64,000 bases of DNA from Hominilimicola fabiformis (GTDB lineage: Bacteria; Bacillota; Clostridia; UBA1381), in the NCBI RefSeq assembly GCF_020687385.1, contig NZ_JAJEQM010000016.1:21849-85848 (forward strand), read 5' to 3'. Under the pieces are notes generated by a model. It did not search any database and was not told where the DNA came from. It saw only the letters and a program-made list of their open reading frames with translations. Positions 17,855 to 25,754 of this stretch are shown in pieces (position 1 is the stretch's first letter; each line of letters starts with the position of its first letter). The position numbers and the translations under genes were made by a program.

Positions 17855-18664
17855 TCAATCACCAGTCAAAAAATCTTTCGGCGATTTACCGGTAAGTTTT
17901 TTAAACGCTTTATAAAACGTGGAATAATCATTAAACCCACATTCATAGCAAAGCCCCATAATATCCGCACCTTCGGAAAGCATTTGTTTCGCCTTAGTGA
18001 TTTTTCTTGTATTCATAAATTCCTTTATTGTAATACCAGTCTGTTTTTTAAATGTATGGCACATATAATACTTATTAATAAAAAATTTCTCTGCTAAAAA
18101 ATCCAGTGTTATATCTGCGGAAATATTATCGGTAAGGTAATCTATTATATCGTCAATACGGTTATTATTTGTCGGTTTTATCGGCAAAACGGTGTTGTCA
18201 AGTGCATGATTTACCGCGACAAGAAACTGTAAAAAATACGATTTTATCATAGCGTCACTTTCGGGTACTCTGTTTAAAATGTAATGTTCAACATTTTTGA
18301 AATAATCGTAAAGTCCGAAAGACTGAACAATGTCTGACGGTATTCTGTTATTTTCGCCAATAGGTGAAGAATTTATTTTATCAAACAAATCAAATTCGGT
18401 GATAAAGTCGGGATGTATCTGCATAAAAATACGTTCATACGGCTTTTCTGACTGAAAGAAAATCGTATGAAGTTCTCCTGGTCTTGTAAGCAAAATATCG
18501 CCGGGGTGAATTTTATATAGATTATCCTCGACTATGTACGTTGCATCACCCGATATAAAATACAGAAATTCATAATATTTATGAAGGTGCAAGTTAAGCT
18601 CCGGAGGCTTTGAACGGAAATAACTGTAAAGATATTCTTTCTGTTTATATGAAATTGCATCCAT
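17855..18664 (-). CDS. AraC-family transcriptional regulator with cupin sensor domain
   Basis: A 269-residue regulator: N-terminal cupin domain (HLHKYYEFLYFISG near 25, GDILLTRPGELH near 55) that would bind a small ligand, probably a sugar, and a C-terminal pair of helix-turn-helix motifs (about 168-265, with the AraC signature GFNDYSTFYKAFKKLTGKSP). ATG 18664 is eight bases from GGAGG; an in-frame GTG lies nine bases further upstream, too close to the RBS. A consensus promoter (18687-18715) and a 21-bp spaced direct repeat just upstream suggest autoregulation. Divergent from the GGDEF gene. The ligand and other targets are unknown. Confidence 0.92.
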   Translation of the reverse strand: MDAISYKQKEYLYSYFRSKPPELNLHLHKYYEFLYFISGDATYIVEDNLYKIHPGDILLTRPGELHTIFFQSEKPYERIFMQIHPDFITEFDLFDKINSSPIGENNRIPSDIVQSFGLYDYFKNVEHYILNRVPESDAMIKSYFLQFLVAVNHALDNTVLPIKPTNNNRIDDIIDYLTDNISADITLDFLAEKFFINKYYMCHTFKKQTGITIKEFMNTRKITKAKQMLSEGADIMGLCYECGFNDYSTFYKAFKKLTGKSPKDFLTGD

Positions 18665-18686
18665 AAAATACACCTCCTACACAATT

Positions 18687-18715
18687 ATTATAGCATAAAA
18701 GGACAATATTTGCAA
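18687..18715 (-). promoter_or_regulatory. Promoter of the araC-family gene
   Basis: Minus strand: TTGCAA (18710-18715), 17-bp spacer, TATAAT (18687-18692), 22 bases before the start codon. Confidence 0.75.
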
Positions 18716-18737
18716 TATTTTGGACAACAAATGCAAT
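18701..18737. promoter_or_regulatory. Putative AraC-type operator: two GGACAA-N4-TGCAAT direct repeats
   Basis: GGACAA-N4-TGCAAT occurs at 18701-18716 and again at 18722-18737, exactly 21 bp apart (two helical turns), the spacing used by AraC-type monomers. The left copy overlaps the -35 and spacer of the araC-family promoter, which fits negative autoregulation; the right copy lies just upstream of it. Confidence 0.6.
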
Positions 18738-18793
18738 GGAATAAATTTAATTATTGTGTTATTATATAACCGTAAAATAAATCTCTCTCTCAG

Positions 18794-18830
18794 ACAATCG
18801 TATTCTTATATAGATACGGTTGTTTTTTTT
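18794..18830 (+). terminator. Orphan terminator upstream of the GGDEF gene
   Basis: 10-bp stem with one wobble (18794-18803 with 18814-18823), 10-base loop, T-run of eight. It points away from the araC gene and lies upstream of the GGDEF promoter, so it would end a short leader RNA or act as an attenuator. Confidence 0.75.
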
Positions 18831-18853
18831 ATAATAAAATATGTCGAAAAATA

Positions 18854-18882
18854 TTTACTTGATACATTTTTTGTGATAGAAT
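18854..18882 (+). promoter_or_regulatory. Promoter of the GGDEF gene, with an adjacent TGTCGAA box
   Basis: TTTACT (18854-18859), 17-bp spacer, TAGAAT (18877-18882), about 40 bases before the ATG. An exact Spo0A-box core TGTCGAA lies at 18842-18848, immediately upstream of the -35. Confidence 0.6.
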
Positions 18883-18922
18883 ATTTATACCGATAATTTA
18901 TAAAAAGGTTGAGGCAGTTGTA

Positions 18923-21241
18923 ATGTTGAAAAAATATTTTGAGGACGATAGCTATAATATAATGCCGTGTGGTGTTGTTGCGTTTCAAAATGACAGTACG
19001 CTTAAAATTATTTCGGCGAATGATTACTATTATTCGACTTATGCGAACGGAAATTTTGAAAGTCTTAATATTTGTGAAGAAGACAAAAATATTATAGCTG
19101 ATTTGAAAGATAAAAATGAAGTGGTATACAAATGTATTGTTTCGGACGGATCGATACGTTATATTTGTATGCATTTGACTAAATATAATGAAAATGATAT
19201 TCTTGGTATTCTTATGGACGTTACGGAACAGCATACGAATCTTGTCAGGATGAAAGATGAGAGAAGATGTTTTACGTTTGCTCTTAAAAGTTCAAAAAAT
19301 ATTGTTTTTGAACATAACGTAGCGGACGATAATATGACTTTATATATTCCGGTGAAAGGTCAAACCGAACTGAAAAAACTGTCTATCCCCAATAATACAG
19401 AAGATGCTGTTTATGAGCTTACGGATAAAAGAGATTACGGTTATCTTAAAGAAAACATATACAATGAAAAAGTAGAAAATATAAGTGTCAGAATGAAGTT
19501 GCCGGGCAATAAGAATTATGAATGGCACCGCATTTTCAGAAATTTTGAACATGATGAAAAGGGTAATCTTAAAAGAATTTTCGGAACAATAACGAATATC
19601 GAGGATGAAAAACATCATGAAAAAGAATTAAAAGAAAAAATCGAGATTGATCCGGTACTTCATGTCTATAACAGAAATGCAGGCGTCGAGAGGATTAATG
19701 AGTATATAAAATCCAATCCCGAAAGCAGAGATTACGCACTGTTTGTTATTGATATTGACGATTTTAAAAATATAAATGACACATACGGACATTTATACGG
19801 TGATACCGTTATTGCCATGGTTGCGGAAATGCTGAACAAGGCAACCGATGACGACGCTATTGTCGGAAGATACGGCGGTGATGAATTTTTCGTGTTTTTG
19901 AAAAGTAGCAGAATAGCAGAGAATGCCGACAGAGTTGTTGACAATGTATGTAAGATTAATATTTCAGAAGATAAGAGAATAACGTGCAGTGTCGGAGTGG
20001 CAGACGGCAGAATATTTGAAGAAGTGCCTAATTATAAAGCGTTGTTCTCAAAAGCAGATAAGGCGCTGTACAGTACAAAAAAGAATGGCAAGGCTCACTG
20101 GGAGATATACAATGAAAATATTGTGTACGACAATTCAAGCCATGCGATTGATTATGAAGTTGAGGACGCCGAAAACAGTACGGAATTATTTAAGACACGC
20201 GATATGATGAAAGTGTTCCTTGAACTTTCTTCAAGTGCGAAAAACAGCGATGACGCAATGTATAAGATTATTCGGTATGTGGCTGAAAAGTTCGATATTG
20301 ACTGGTTTCAGATAATGAAGGTCAATACCAAGGAAGATTTAATCACAATAAGCTATGAATGGTGCAGTGATCCAAAATTTCAGAATAATGCGGGAAAAAG
20401 AGGATATTATGCTCATTCTGACATTGAGCATTTCAAAGAATTCTTTGAAAAATATCCTGTATTTATTCTTTCAAATGAAAAAATAAACGGATTTTCGTTA
20501 AAGTTTCAACGTGAATTTGAAAAGAATAAAAAGAACGGTGAAGTGGTCTATAATGCAAATATTACAACAGGAGATTCGTTCTTTATGTTTGTTTGTACGA
20601 GATTCGGATATGAAAATCCTTGGCAGATAGAAGAATGCGTTGAATTGAATATGGCGACGAAGCTTATGACGATGTACATTTCTCAAAGCGATAAGGAAAC
20701 GGAAAATGAGAAAAAGCTTAGAAAAATAATTGATTATGACCGCAAAACAAGTTGTTATACTATTGCAAAGTTTTATGAACAGATAGGCAGACTGAGAAAA
20801 TTTGCAGAGGAAAAAGACGAACAGGTTGCTCTGTTACATACCGATTTTTCGGGAATGCTTGATTTCAACGAACGGTTCGGTCAGATTGAGGGAGATAAGG
20901 TTTTTACAGAGTTTGTAAACTGTATTTTGCCAAGTGATAATGATTATAATATTATAACTCACATTGACGGTGCGGATATTTTTTTCAGTGCGTTCAGATT
21001 TAAAAATTTAGAAAGCTTTGATAAGATAGATGCGTTAAATAAACAATTCAGTAAAATGATTAATGAAAAATATCCCGGCGCGCATATTATTGTTAAAACA
21101 GGAATTTATGTGCTTAAAACAAATGAAGTTGTGGGAGTGGGGCTGGATAAGGCTTTGAAAGCTAAAAAGACTGTGAAAAATCCTACGGAATCATTTTGCA
21201 TTGTCTATGACAAAGATAAACATGAAAATAGCCGTTGCTAA
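18923..21241 (+). CDS. PAS-GGDEF diguanylate cyclase with a second, degenerate GGDEF domain
   Basis: 772 residues, no membrane segment. The N-terminal 225 residues resemble two PAS-type sensor folds. The first GGDEF domain (about 240-395) has the metal-binding IDIDDFKNINDTYGHLYGD and an intact RYGGDEF signature near 315, so it should make c-di-GMP; the RxxD inhibitory site five residues before the signature is absent. A GAF-like middle region (about 425-600) leads to a second GGDEF-like domain (about 605-765) where the signature is replaced by HIDGADIFF, so it is catalytically dead and perhaps binds a ligand or nucleotide. Own promoter; the stop codon lies inside the following terminator. Confidence 0.88.
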   Translation: MLKKYFEDDSYNIMPCGVVAFQNDSTLKIISANDYYYSTYANGNFESLNICEEDKNIIADLKDKNEVVYKCIVSDGSIRYICMHLTKYNENDILGILMDVTEQHTNLVRMKDERRCFTFALKSSKNIVFEHNVADDNMTLYIPVKGQTELKKLSIPNNTEDAVYELTDKRDYGYLKENIYNEKVENISVRMKLPGNKNYEWHRIFRNFEHDEKGNLKRIFGTITNIEDEKHHEKELKEKIEIDPVLHVYNRNAGVERINEYIKSNPESRDYALFVIDIDDFKNINDTYGHLYGDTVIAMVAEMLNKATDDDAIVGRYGGDEFFVFLKSSRIAENADRVVDNVCKINISEDKRITCSVGVADGRIFEEVPNYKALFSKADKALYSTKKNGKAHWEIYNENIVYDNSSHAIDYEVEDAENSTELFKTRDMMKVFLELSSSAKNSDDAMYKIIRYVAEKFDIDWFQIMKVNTKEDLITISYEWCSDPKFQNNAGKRGYYAHSDIEHFKEFFEKYPVFILSNEKINGFSLKFQREFEKNKKNGEVVYNANITTGDSFFMFVCTRFGYENPWQIEECVELNMATKLMTMYISQSDKETENEKKLRKIIDYDRKTSCYTIAKFYEQIGRLRKFAEEKDEQVALLHTDFSGMLDFNERFGQIEGDKVFTEFVNCILPSDNDYNIITHIDGADIFFSAFRFKNLESFDKIDALNKQFSKMINEKYPGAHIIVKTGIYVLKTNEVVGVGLDKALKAKKTVKNPTESFCIVYDKDKHENSRC

Positions 21242-21261
21242 TTGCAACAGCTATTTTTTTA
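21226..21261. terminator. Bidirectional terminator between GGDEF gene and convergent membrane gene
   Basis: 13-bp stem with one mismatch (21226-21238 with 21244-21256), 5-base loop, T-run on the plus strand and A-run (T-run for the minus transcript) on the left. It overlaps the 3' end of both genes. Confidence 0.85.
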
Positions 21262-22851
21262 TTGGGTTTTCAATTTGTATAATCGGTCATAACTGTATTC
21301 ATCAACAAGCTCGTAATTATTGTTGATTATATTCATAAACTGCTTACTGTTTACAATGTCGATATTGTGTATAACTACCCACTTAGGTTGTTTTTCAAGC
21401 ATCATTTGATTAATTTGACGACCGAACTCGGGATACATTTCCGACCACCATTCCTGAAGAATAAATATCTTAAAGCAAGGCATAATGTCGGCTTGCAAAA
21501 GCCAGGTTGCCGAAATGTCGTAGCAGTATACGCTGTCTTTGTCTTCATCGGGAATTTGCGAGCTAAGCTGTTTTGCACTGTAATAAATATCCGAATATAC
21601 GTCGCTTGTTTTGGCAGGGTGACTTTGCAAATACAACTTCTTTGAGTAATGCACTATATTTGACTCTGATTGAACAAAGTAATTTGCCAACGGAAATGCC
21701 ATTATTACGCAAAGTATTACTGCAAGAATGTTTATTTTATTTGATGTAATATAGAAGAATACAGCGCAATAAATCGGTATTAAAGGTATAAGCGTTGTGT
21801 AATAATGCGTGTAACTGAAACCGAGTAATATAGGTATCAGTGCGAATATGGATATTGTTGTGATAAATGACGCAACCTTTGGACCAAGTCGTTTTGCGAA
21901 AAATGACGATATAAATATCATCATCAAGACAGGTGCAACCCATCGCAGAAGCAGTAATATGGCTGATGATGTCTTTTCTGACGAGCCTTCCGACGCGTAT
22001 AGAAAGTTGAATACGAAAGTAGAAAACAACATATCCGACAGCGTCCCTTTAATAAGGAAGAAAAGGCATACAGGCACTGCCACTATCAATACACCGACTA
22101 TAAAATACAGTATATTTTTAAATATTTCTTTGATATGCTCGTTTATAAAGTCGGTCATAATCGTAACGAATACAATACCGCAGATAATCAGTCCGTTGTT
22201 TACGCGGATAAATGCACAAATTCCAAAACATATTCCGTAAATAACCATATTTTTGTGAGGGTGAGGTGCTTTTGGGTGCTTTGTGATGAATTTTAATGCG
22301 GTGTAAATCGCTATCATACAGTAGAGAATACAGTATTCTTCCGTTAAGTTGCCGTCACTGATTGTCGCACCGAATGCGAGAATGGTGATTATAACACAAA
22401 TTACCGAGCGTATCGGTTTTGTGAAAAAACGTGCCGTTTTGTACATAAATATCGAAGATATTGAAAGGGATATACATTGTAGTATGAATACGCCTACTTT
22501 TGATTTTGTCAGGAAATATCCCAATGCATTTATGTAAAACAAAATCGGACCTTTGTGGTCAAAATAATCTCTGTATGCATCCTTGCCGAGCGTTATCGCT
22601 TTTCCGAAGAATATGAAAATGCTTGAATCACCGTCGCATAAGTCCTTGTATAGCGGACTTGTGGACGCAGACAGAAGTAACAGAAATGCTATGCAGAATA
22701 ATGTTAAAAATGCATAGATTATTAGATTTTTGCGTGTTTTTTTACTTTTTAAACTCACTGATATTTTTGTACCGATTTTTTTCGGATTGAGTTTTTCTTG
22801 TATATTGTCTTTTGTATTTTGTAAGAATTGCTTAAATTCAATTTTGTTCAT
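21259..22851 (-). CDS. Polytopic membrane glycosyltransferase-like protein (GT39/ArnT-related fold)
   Basis: 530 residues: a basic cytoplasmic N-terminus of about 42 residues, about ten membrane segments, then a soluble C-terminal domain of about 120 residues. The first extracytoplasmic loop has GDSSIFIFFGKAITLGKD followed by YRDYFDHKGPILFYIN, the arrangement of polyprenyl-phosphate-dependent glycosyltransferases of the PMT/ArnT superfamily with acidic catalytic residues. It probably moves a sugar from a lipid carrier to a surface acceptor; donor and acceptor are unknown. Ends with an AGGAG RBS and ATG 22851. Stands alone; converges with the GGDEF gene. Confidence 0.7.
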   Translation of the reverse strand: MNKIEFKQFLQNTKDNIQEKLNPKKIGTKISVSLKSKKTRKNLIIYAFLTLFCIAFLLLLSASTSPLYKDLCDGDSSIFIFFGKAITLGKDAYRDYFDHKGPILFYINALGYFLTKSKVGVFILQCISLSISSIFMYKTARFFTKPIRSVICVIITILAFGATISDGNLTEEYCILYCMIAIYTALKFITKHPKAPHPHKNMVIYGICFGICAFIRVNNGLIICGIVFVTIMTDFINEHIKEIFKNILYFIVGVLIVAVPVCLFFLIKGTLSDMLFSTFVFNFLYASEGSSEKTSSAILLLLRWVAPVLMMIFISSFFAKRLGPKVASFITTISIFALIPILLGFSYTHYYTTLIPLIPIYCAVFFYITSNKINILAVILCVIMAFPLANYFVQSESNIVHYSKKLYLQSHPAKTSDVYSDIYYSAKQLSSQIPDEDKDSVYCYDISATWLLQADIMPCFKIFILQEWWSEMYPEFGRQINQMMLEKQPKWVVIHNIDIVNSKQFMNIINNNYELVDEYSYDRLYKLKTQ

Positions 22852-22929
22852 TATATGCTCCTGTGTTTTGTGTATTGTTTATAATACTATTATAAACAAT
22901 ATGATTATATTTGTAAAGCGAATTTACAG

Positions 22930-22956
22930 TTGAAAAAAATAAAAATGTGATATAAT
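22930..22956 (+). promoter_or_regulatory. Promoter of the zinc-ribbon gene remnant
   Basis: TTGAAA (22930-22935), 15-bp A-rich spacer, extended TGATATAAT (-10 at 22951-22956), about 38 bases before the ATG. Confidence 0.55.
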
Positions 22957-22993
22957 AAAATTATGGTGTTATATATTATGGGGGTGTTGTGAC

Positions 22994-23223
22994 ATGAAAT
23001 GGATTAAAACTTAGAAAGCATAGCAATAACAAAAACAAGCGGAAAATGCCCGTATTGCGGGAGTGATAATACCGATTATACTTTTGTGGGAAATCTCGGA
23101 GAGTATGGATACGGTGAAATTTGGTGTTGTGATTGTAAATCGGCATATCATTTGTCAAGGGTGCAAATTACAAAAGAGTATAATTTGAATAAAGAAATTC
23201 CTAAAAATATCATATATAGATAA
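22994..23223 (+). pseudogene. Small zinc-ribbon protein gene with a one-base frameshift
   Basis: ATG 22994, preceded by GGGGGTG, reads MKWIKT then TAG. One extra A in the AAAA run at 23006-23009 would join it to an open frame of 76 residues in total that begins MKWIKNLESIAIT and carries two Cys pairs, CPYCGSDNT and WCCDCKSAYH, typical of a treble-clef or zinc-ribbon fold. With the promoter and ribosome site intact, this is either a recent mutation, a sequencing error in a homopolymer or, less likely, a -1 frameshift. Function unknown. Confidence 0.65.
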
Positions 23224-23468
23224 ATATACAATAAAAAGAATAACCGGTCTCCTAACAGAGCAGGGTTCACTATAAAAACCCCGCTATCTAAAGGTTCTTT
23301 TAAAATAAGTATACAGAATTTATTGTAATACTAATATAAACCATATAAATACTTGATATTCAAGCATTTATACGGTTTATACGTTTTGGCGGAGTATCAA
23401 ATTCCTTCTATAAAACAGAGAATACTGCCATAGGTTTGGCTGTATGACTTTAAAATTGATAAAATGAT
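23224..23468. other. Intergenic region with a long hairpin
   Basis: About 245 bases without a gene. It contains a 9-bp imperfect hairpin (23259-23267 with 23277-23285), a striking 19-bp stem with two wobble pairs and a 3-base loop (23338-23356 with 23360-23378), and a 9-bp hairpin (23422-23430 with 23437-23445) that could weakly terminate the AIM24 operon on the minus strand. No T-run follows the 19-bp stem, so it is not an ordinary terminator. Confidence 0.55.
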
Positions 23469-24326
23469 TTATTTTAGTATTCCGCCGACGATACTGCCAA
23501 CTAAACTGTCAGAACCTGAATTTGCAGTTGTTTGTTCAGGACCGTTTGATGATGGATTAACTGTACCGTTCATGGTTGGAGCAACAAGAACTTTACCTGT
23601 ACCACGATAGACATTTACTACACCTTCACCTGAAAGAGTAGAGCCGACTATGGACTTGCTTGCATTTTCTGTTGTAAATTGCAATGATGATGACCATGCT
23701 ATTGCCATATTACCGTCTATTTTTAAGACATCATTATCTAATTCAAATTCAACTAATTCTTCTCTCGGAACAGGTGATTCAAGCACACAAAAACCGTTAC
23801 CCGAAAGTGTAAGGTTGAAAATACCTTCTCCTGATAATAATGCTGTGGCAACATCACTTCTTTTATTAATTGACTCTTGTATATTACCTTCACAAGCAAG
23901 GAATAAGCCGTCATCTAATACAATACCTTTTCCCCAAGAAGCAACATCTTCAATAAGAAGGAAATTATAAGTCGGCTCTAACATAACACAACCTGTACCT
24001 GTGTAAAGCGGTTTAACGGCTGATTCACCTGTTACGGCACCTTTTACCAATTTACCGAAAAAGTCTTTAGCACCTGATACACCTGAATCCATTTCAACAT
24101 CGCCTGTTATCCATTGCATTGCTCCTGCTTGTAATTTGACTGTACTATTATCAAGTTTACACAGTACTTGACGTTTCTTTACATTCATCTGCTCCATAAA
24201 ATAAGAATTCATTGCAGTATTGCTATCAACGCTTAAATCATGTTGATGTTCATAAATTGAGAATACACCGCCTTCAGCAATGCACTTTACATTGGAATTG
24301 TCAAAGAAATTATTAATTTTTATCAT
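23469..24326 (-). CDS. AIM24 family protein
   Basis: 285 residues of repeating beta strands with Gly-rich turns, matching the AIM24/DUF124 family (beta-helix-like fold; bacterial function unknown, the yeast homologue is mitochondrial). Characteristic stretches are KLQAGAMQWITGDVEM (about 63-78), SGEGIFNLTLSGNGFCVLES (about 165-184) and a repeat of that pattern near 230 (LSGEGVVNVYRGTGKVLVAP). The Gly/Ser/Asn-rich tail (about 255-285) is low in complexity. Last gene of a three-gene minus-strand set with the membrane and Mor-like proteins upstream. Confidence 0.85.
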   Translation of the reverse strand: MIKINNFFDNSNVKCIAEGGVFSIYEHQHDLSVDSNTAMNSYFMEQMNVKKRQVLCKLDNSTVKLQAGAMQWITGDVEMDSGVSGAKDFFGKLVKGAVTGESAVKPLYTGTGCVMLEPTYNFLLIEDVASWGKGIVLDDGLFLACEGNIQESINKRSDVATALLSGEGIFNLTLSGNGFCVLESPVPREELVEFELDNDVLKIDGNMAIAWSSSLQFTTENASKSIVGSTLSGEGVVNVYRGTGKVLVAPTMNGTVNPSSNGPEQTTANSGSDSLVGSIVGGILK

Positions 24327-24367
24327 AAGTTACATCTCCTAATTATATTTTTTATAGTGTGCCGGTT

Positions 24368-24733
24368 TTAAAATAGGCTGTCTAATTCGTCAAATGCATC
24401 ATTTAAAGCATTTTCTGCCGCTCTTAATGGGTCTATGTAGAATATCATAAAACAGCTGATTAATAGTATAACAGGGAATAGTGCTATAATAATTGCAAAT
24501 ATATCATTTGAAAGCAATGTTTCTTTGTGAGTATTGCATACAGTGTTTTTTGTGTAGTTTATTAGTGCAGATACAGAATGTCTGTTTTCTTTATCAATAG
24601 ATAAGAAAGAGATTACAACAGCAAATAAATACAGAATTAACCCCAATAAACCGCTTGTTGTAATCATTACGATAACAGCAATTATTGCAATGATAAAAGT
24701 TATTATACCTCTTGTTTTTGATGGTTTATCCAT
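24368..24733 (-). CDS. Small membrane protein, unknown function
   Basis: 121 residues with a short basic N-terminus and three hydrophobic segments (about 10-28, 30-46 and 80-102), ending in an acidic tail (NALNDAFDELDSLF). No family recognised. It lies 15 bases after the Mor-like gene and 41 bases before the AIM24 gene, with an RBS (AAGGAGG) before ATG 24733, so it is likely co-transcribed with both. Confidence 0.65.
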   Translation of the reverse strand: MDKPSKTRGIITFIIAIIAVIVMITTSGLLGLILYLFAVVISFLSIDKENRHSVSALINYTKNTVCNTHKETLLSNDIFAIIIALFPVILLISCFMIFYIDPLRAAENALNDAFDELDSLF

Positions 24734-24748
24734 TTAGAAATACCTCCT

Positions 24749-25099
24749 TTATTTCTTTTTCGTACTTTCTTTGATTATTCGTCTGACTGATTTTTCGGAA
24801 TAATCATATTTTTTCGCTAATGTTTTGACATTAGTACCGTCATACTCTTTAATTATCATCTCCTTTACACATTGTGTATCAAAAAATCGCACAGGGAAGT
24901 TTACCTGTGTACCTTTGAACATTTGATGAATGGTTAAAGCTGTTTCAATTCCAAGCTGTTCACTGATTTCTCTGTACACCTTGTGGAATAAATTTTTGTC
25001 GTATTCGCTCATTTCCATCACCCCATGAGTGTATTGTAGCACACCTTTCGGAACGGTACAAATCTCAATGTCATTGACTTTTTCTGTATGTTTGTCCAT
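24749..25099 (-). CDS. Mor-like helix-turn-helix DNA-binding protein
   Basis: 116 residues. The C-terminal half (ISEQLGIETALTIHQMF, GTQVNFPV, then a helix-turn-helix KTLAKKYDYSEKSVRRII) follows the pattern of the Mor transcription activator family known from phage Mu and common as small regulators in Firmicutes. The ATG at 25099 is chosen because GGAGG lies five bases upstream; an upstream in-frame ATG at 25111 is part of that RBS. First gene of the AIM24 set, so it may regulate it. Confidence 0.7.
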   Translation of the reverse strand: MDKHTEKVNDIEICTVPKGVLQYTHGVMEMSEYDKNLFHKVYREISEQLGIETALTIHQMFKGTQVNFPVRFFDTQCVKEMIIKEYDGTNVKTLAKKYDYSEKSVRRIIKESTKKK

Positions 25100-25251
25100 T
25101 TTTACCTCCATAAGTATAAGATAGCTATCAAGGTAAGAATATATATTTATATAACGAGTAAATTCAGATAGGGTAGTATAGATTAATATAAATTAAAATA
25201 ATATAAAATTAAGTTGTAAAAAAATAGTGAACTGTTGCGTAAAAAATAATA

Positions 25252-25288
25252 CAAAAAAACACTACAAACCTCATGGTTTATAGTGTTT
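25252..25288 (-). terminator. Terminator of the tRNA-Ser genes
   Basis: 13-bp stem with one wobble (25258-25270 with 25275-25287), 4-base loop; on the minus strand it is followed by a run of seven T. It lies 27 bases after the CCA of tRNA-Ser(GCT). Confidence 0.85.
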
Positions 25289-25314
25289 CCGTGTCCCAAC
25301 GTTGTGGGAATTGT

Positions 25315-25405
25315 TGGCGGAGAAGGAGGGATTTGAACCCTCGCGCCAGTTTCCCGACCTACACCCTTAGCAGGGGCGCCTCTTCGGCCTCTTGAGTACT
25401 TCTCC
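25315..25405 (-). tRNA. tRNA-Ser (anticodon GCT)
   Basis: Class II tRNA with long variable arm. Acceptor GGAGAAG pairs with CTTCTCC, followed by G and an encoded CCA (25315-25317). The anticodon loop reads CTGCTAA, giving GCT (codons AGC/AGU). T-arm GGTTCAAATCC is normal. Confidence 0.93.
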
Positions 25406-25493
25406 ATAAAAGAAAAGCATACAACAAGTTAAAATTGCTGCCGTTCTAAATAGCAATTAGCTTTGTATGCAGTACAAAATATAAAATTTTAAA

Positions 25494-25582
25494 TGGAGGA
25501 GAGAGTGGGATTCGAACCCACGGACGGCGGAACCGTCACCGGTTTTCAAGACCGGCTCTTTCAACCACTCAGACATCTCTCC
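25494..25582 (-). tRNA. tRNA-Ser (anticodon TGA)
   Basis: Class II tRNA: acceptor GGAGAGA pairs with TCTCTCC, encoded CCA at 25494-25496, anticodon loop CTTGAAA giving TGA, long variable arm and TTCGAATCC T-loop. It is 88 bases upstream of the second tRNA-Ser and shares its promoter. Confidence 0.93.
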
Positions 25583-25616
25583 AGATGTTTGTTCATCAGC
25601 TCAACTGACAAAAATT

Positions 25617-25645
25617 ATTATAGCAGAACATATACCTTTTGTCAA
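25617..25645 (-). promoter_or_regulatory. Promoter of the tRNA-Ser pair
   Basis: Perfect consensus on the minus strand: TTGACA (25640-25645), 17-bp spacer, TATAAT (25617-25622), 35 bases before the first tRNA. Confidence 0.9.
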
Positions 25646-25714
25646 CACTTTTTTTGAAAAAAATTAAACTTTTTTTAGTGAACTTTCAAAACCATAGGTT
25701 TTAAGCCGTTTTCA

Positions 25715-25750
25715 TAACAAAAAACTGTCGATTTTTTTAATCGACAGTCA
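25715..25750 (-). terminator. Terminator of the MATE gene
   Basis: Perfect 10-bp stem (25724-25733 with 25739-25748) followed on the minus strand by a T-run (A-run at 25719-25724). Confidence 0.85.
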
Positions 25751-25754
25751 AAAA

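Noticed and set aside
23003..23016. Programmed -1 frameshift in the zinc-ribbon gene
   Set aside because: The sequence T TAA AAC in the reading frame does not match an X XXY YYZ slippery heptamer in frame and no stimulatory structure follows at the right distance.
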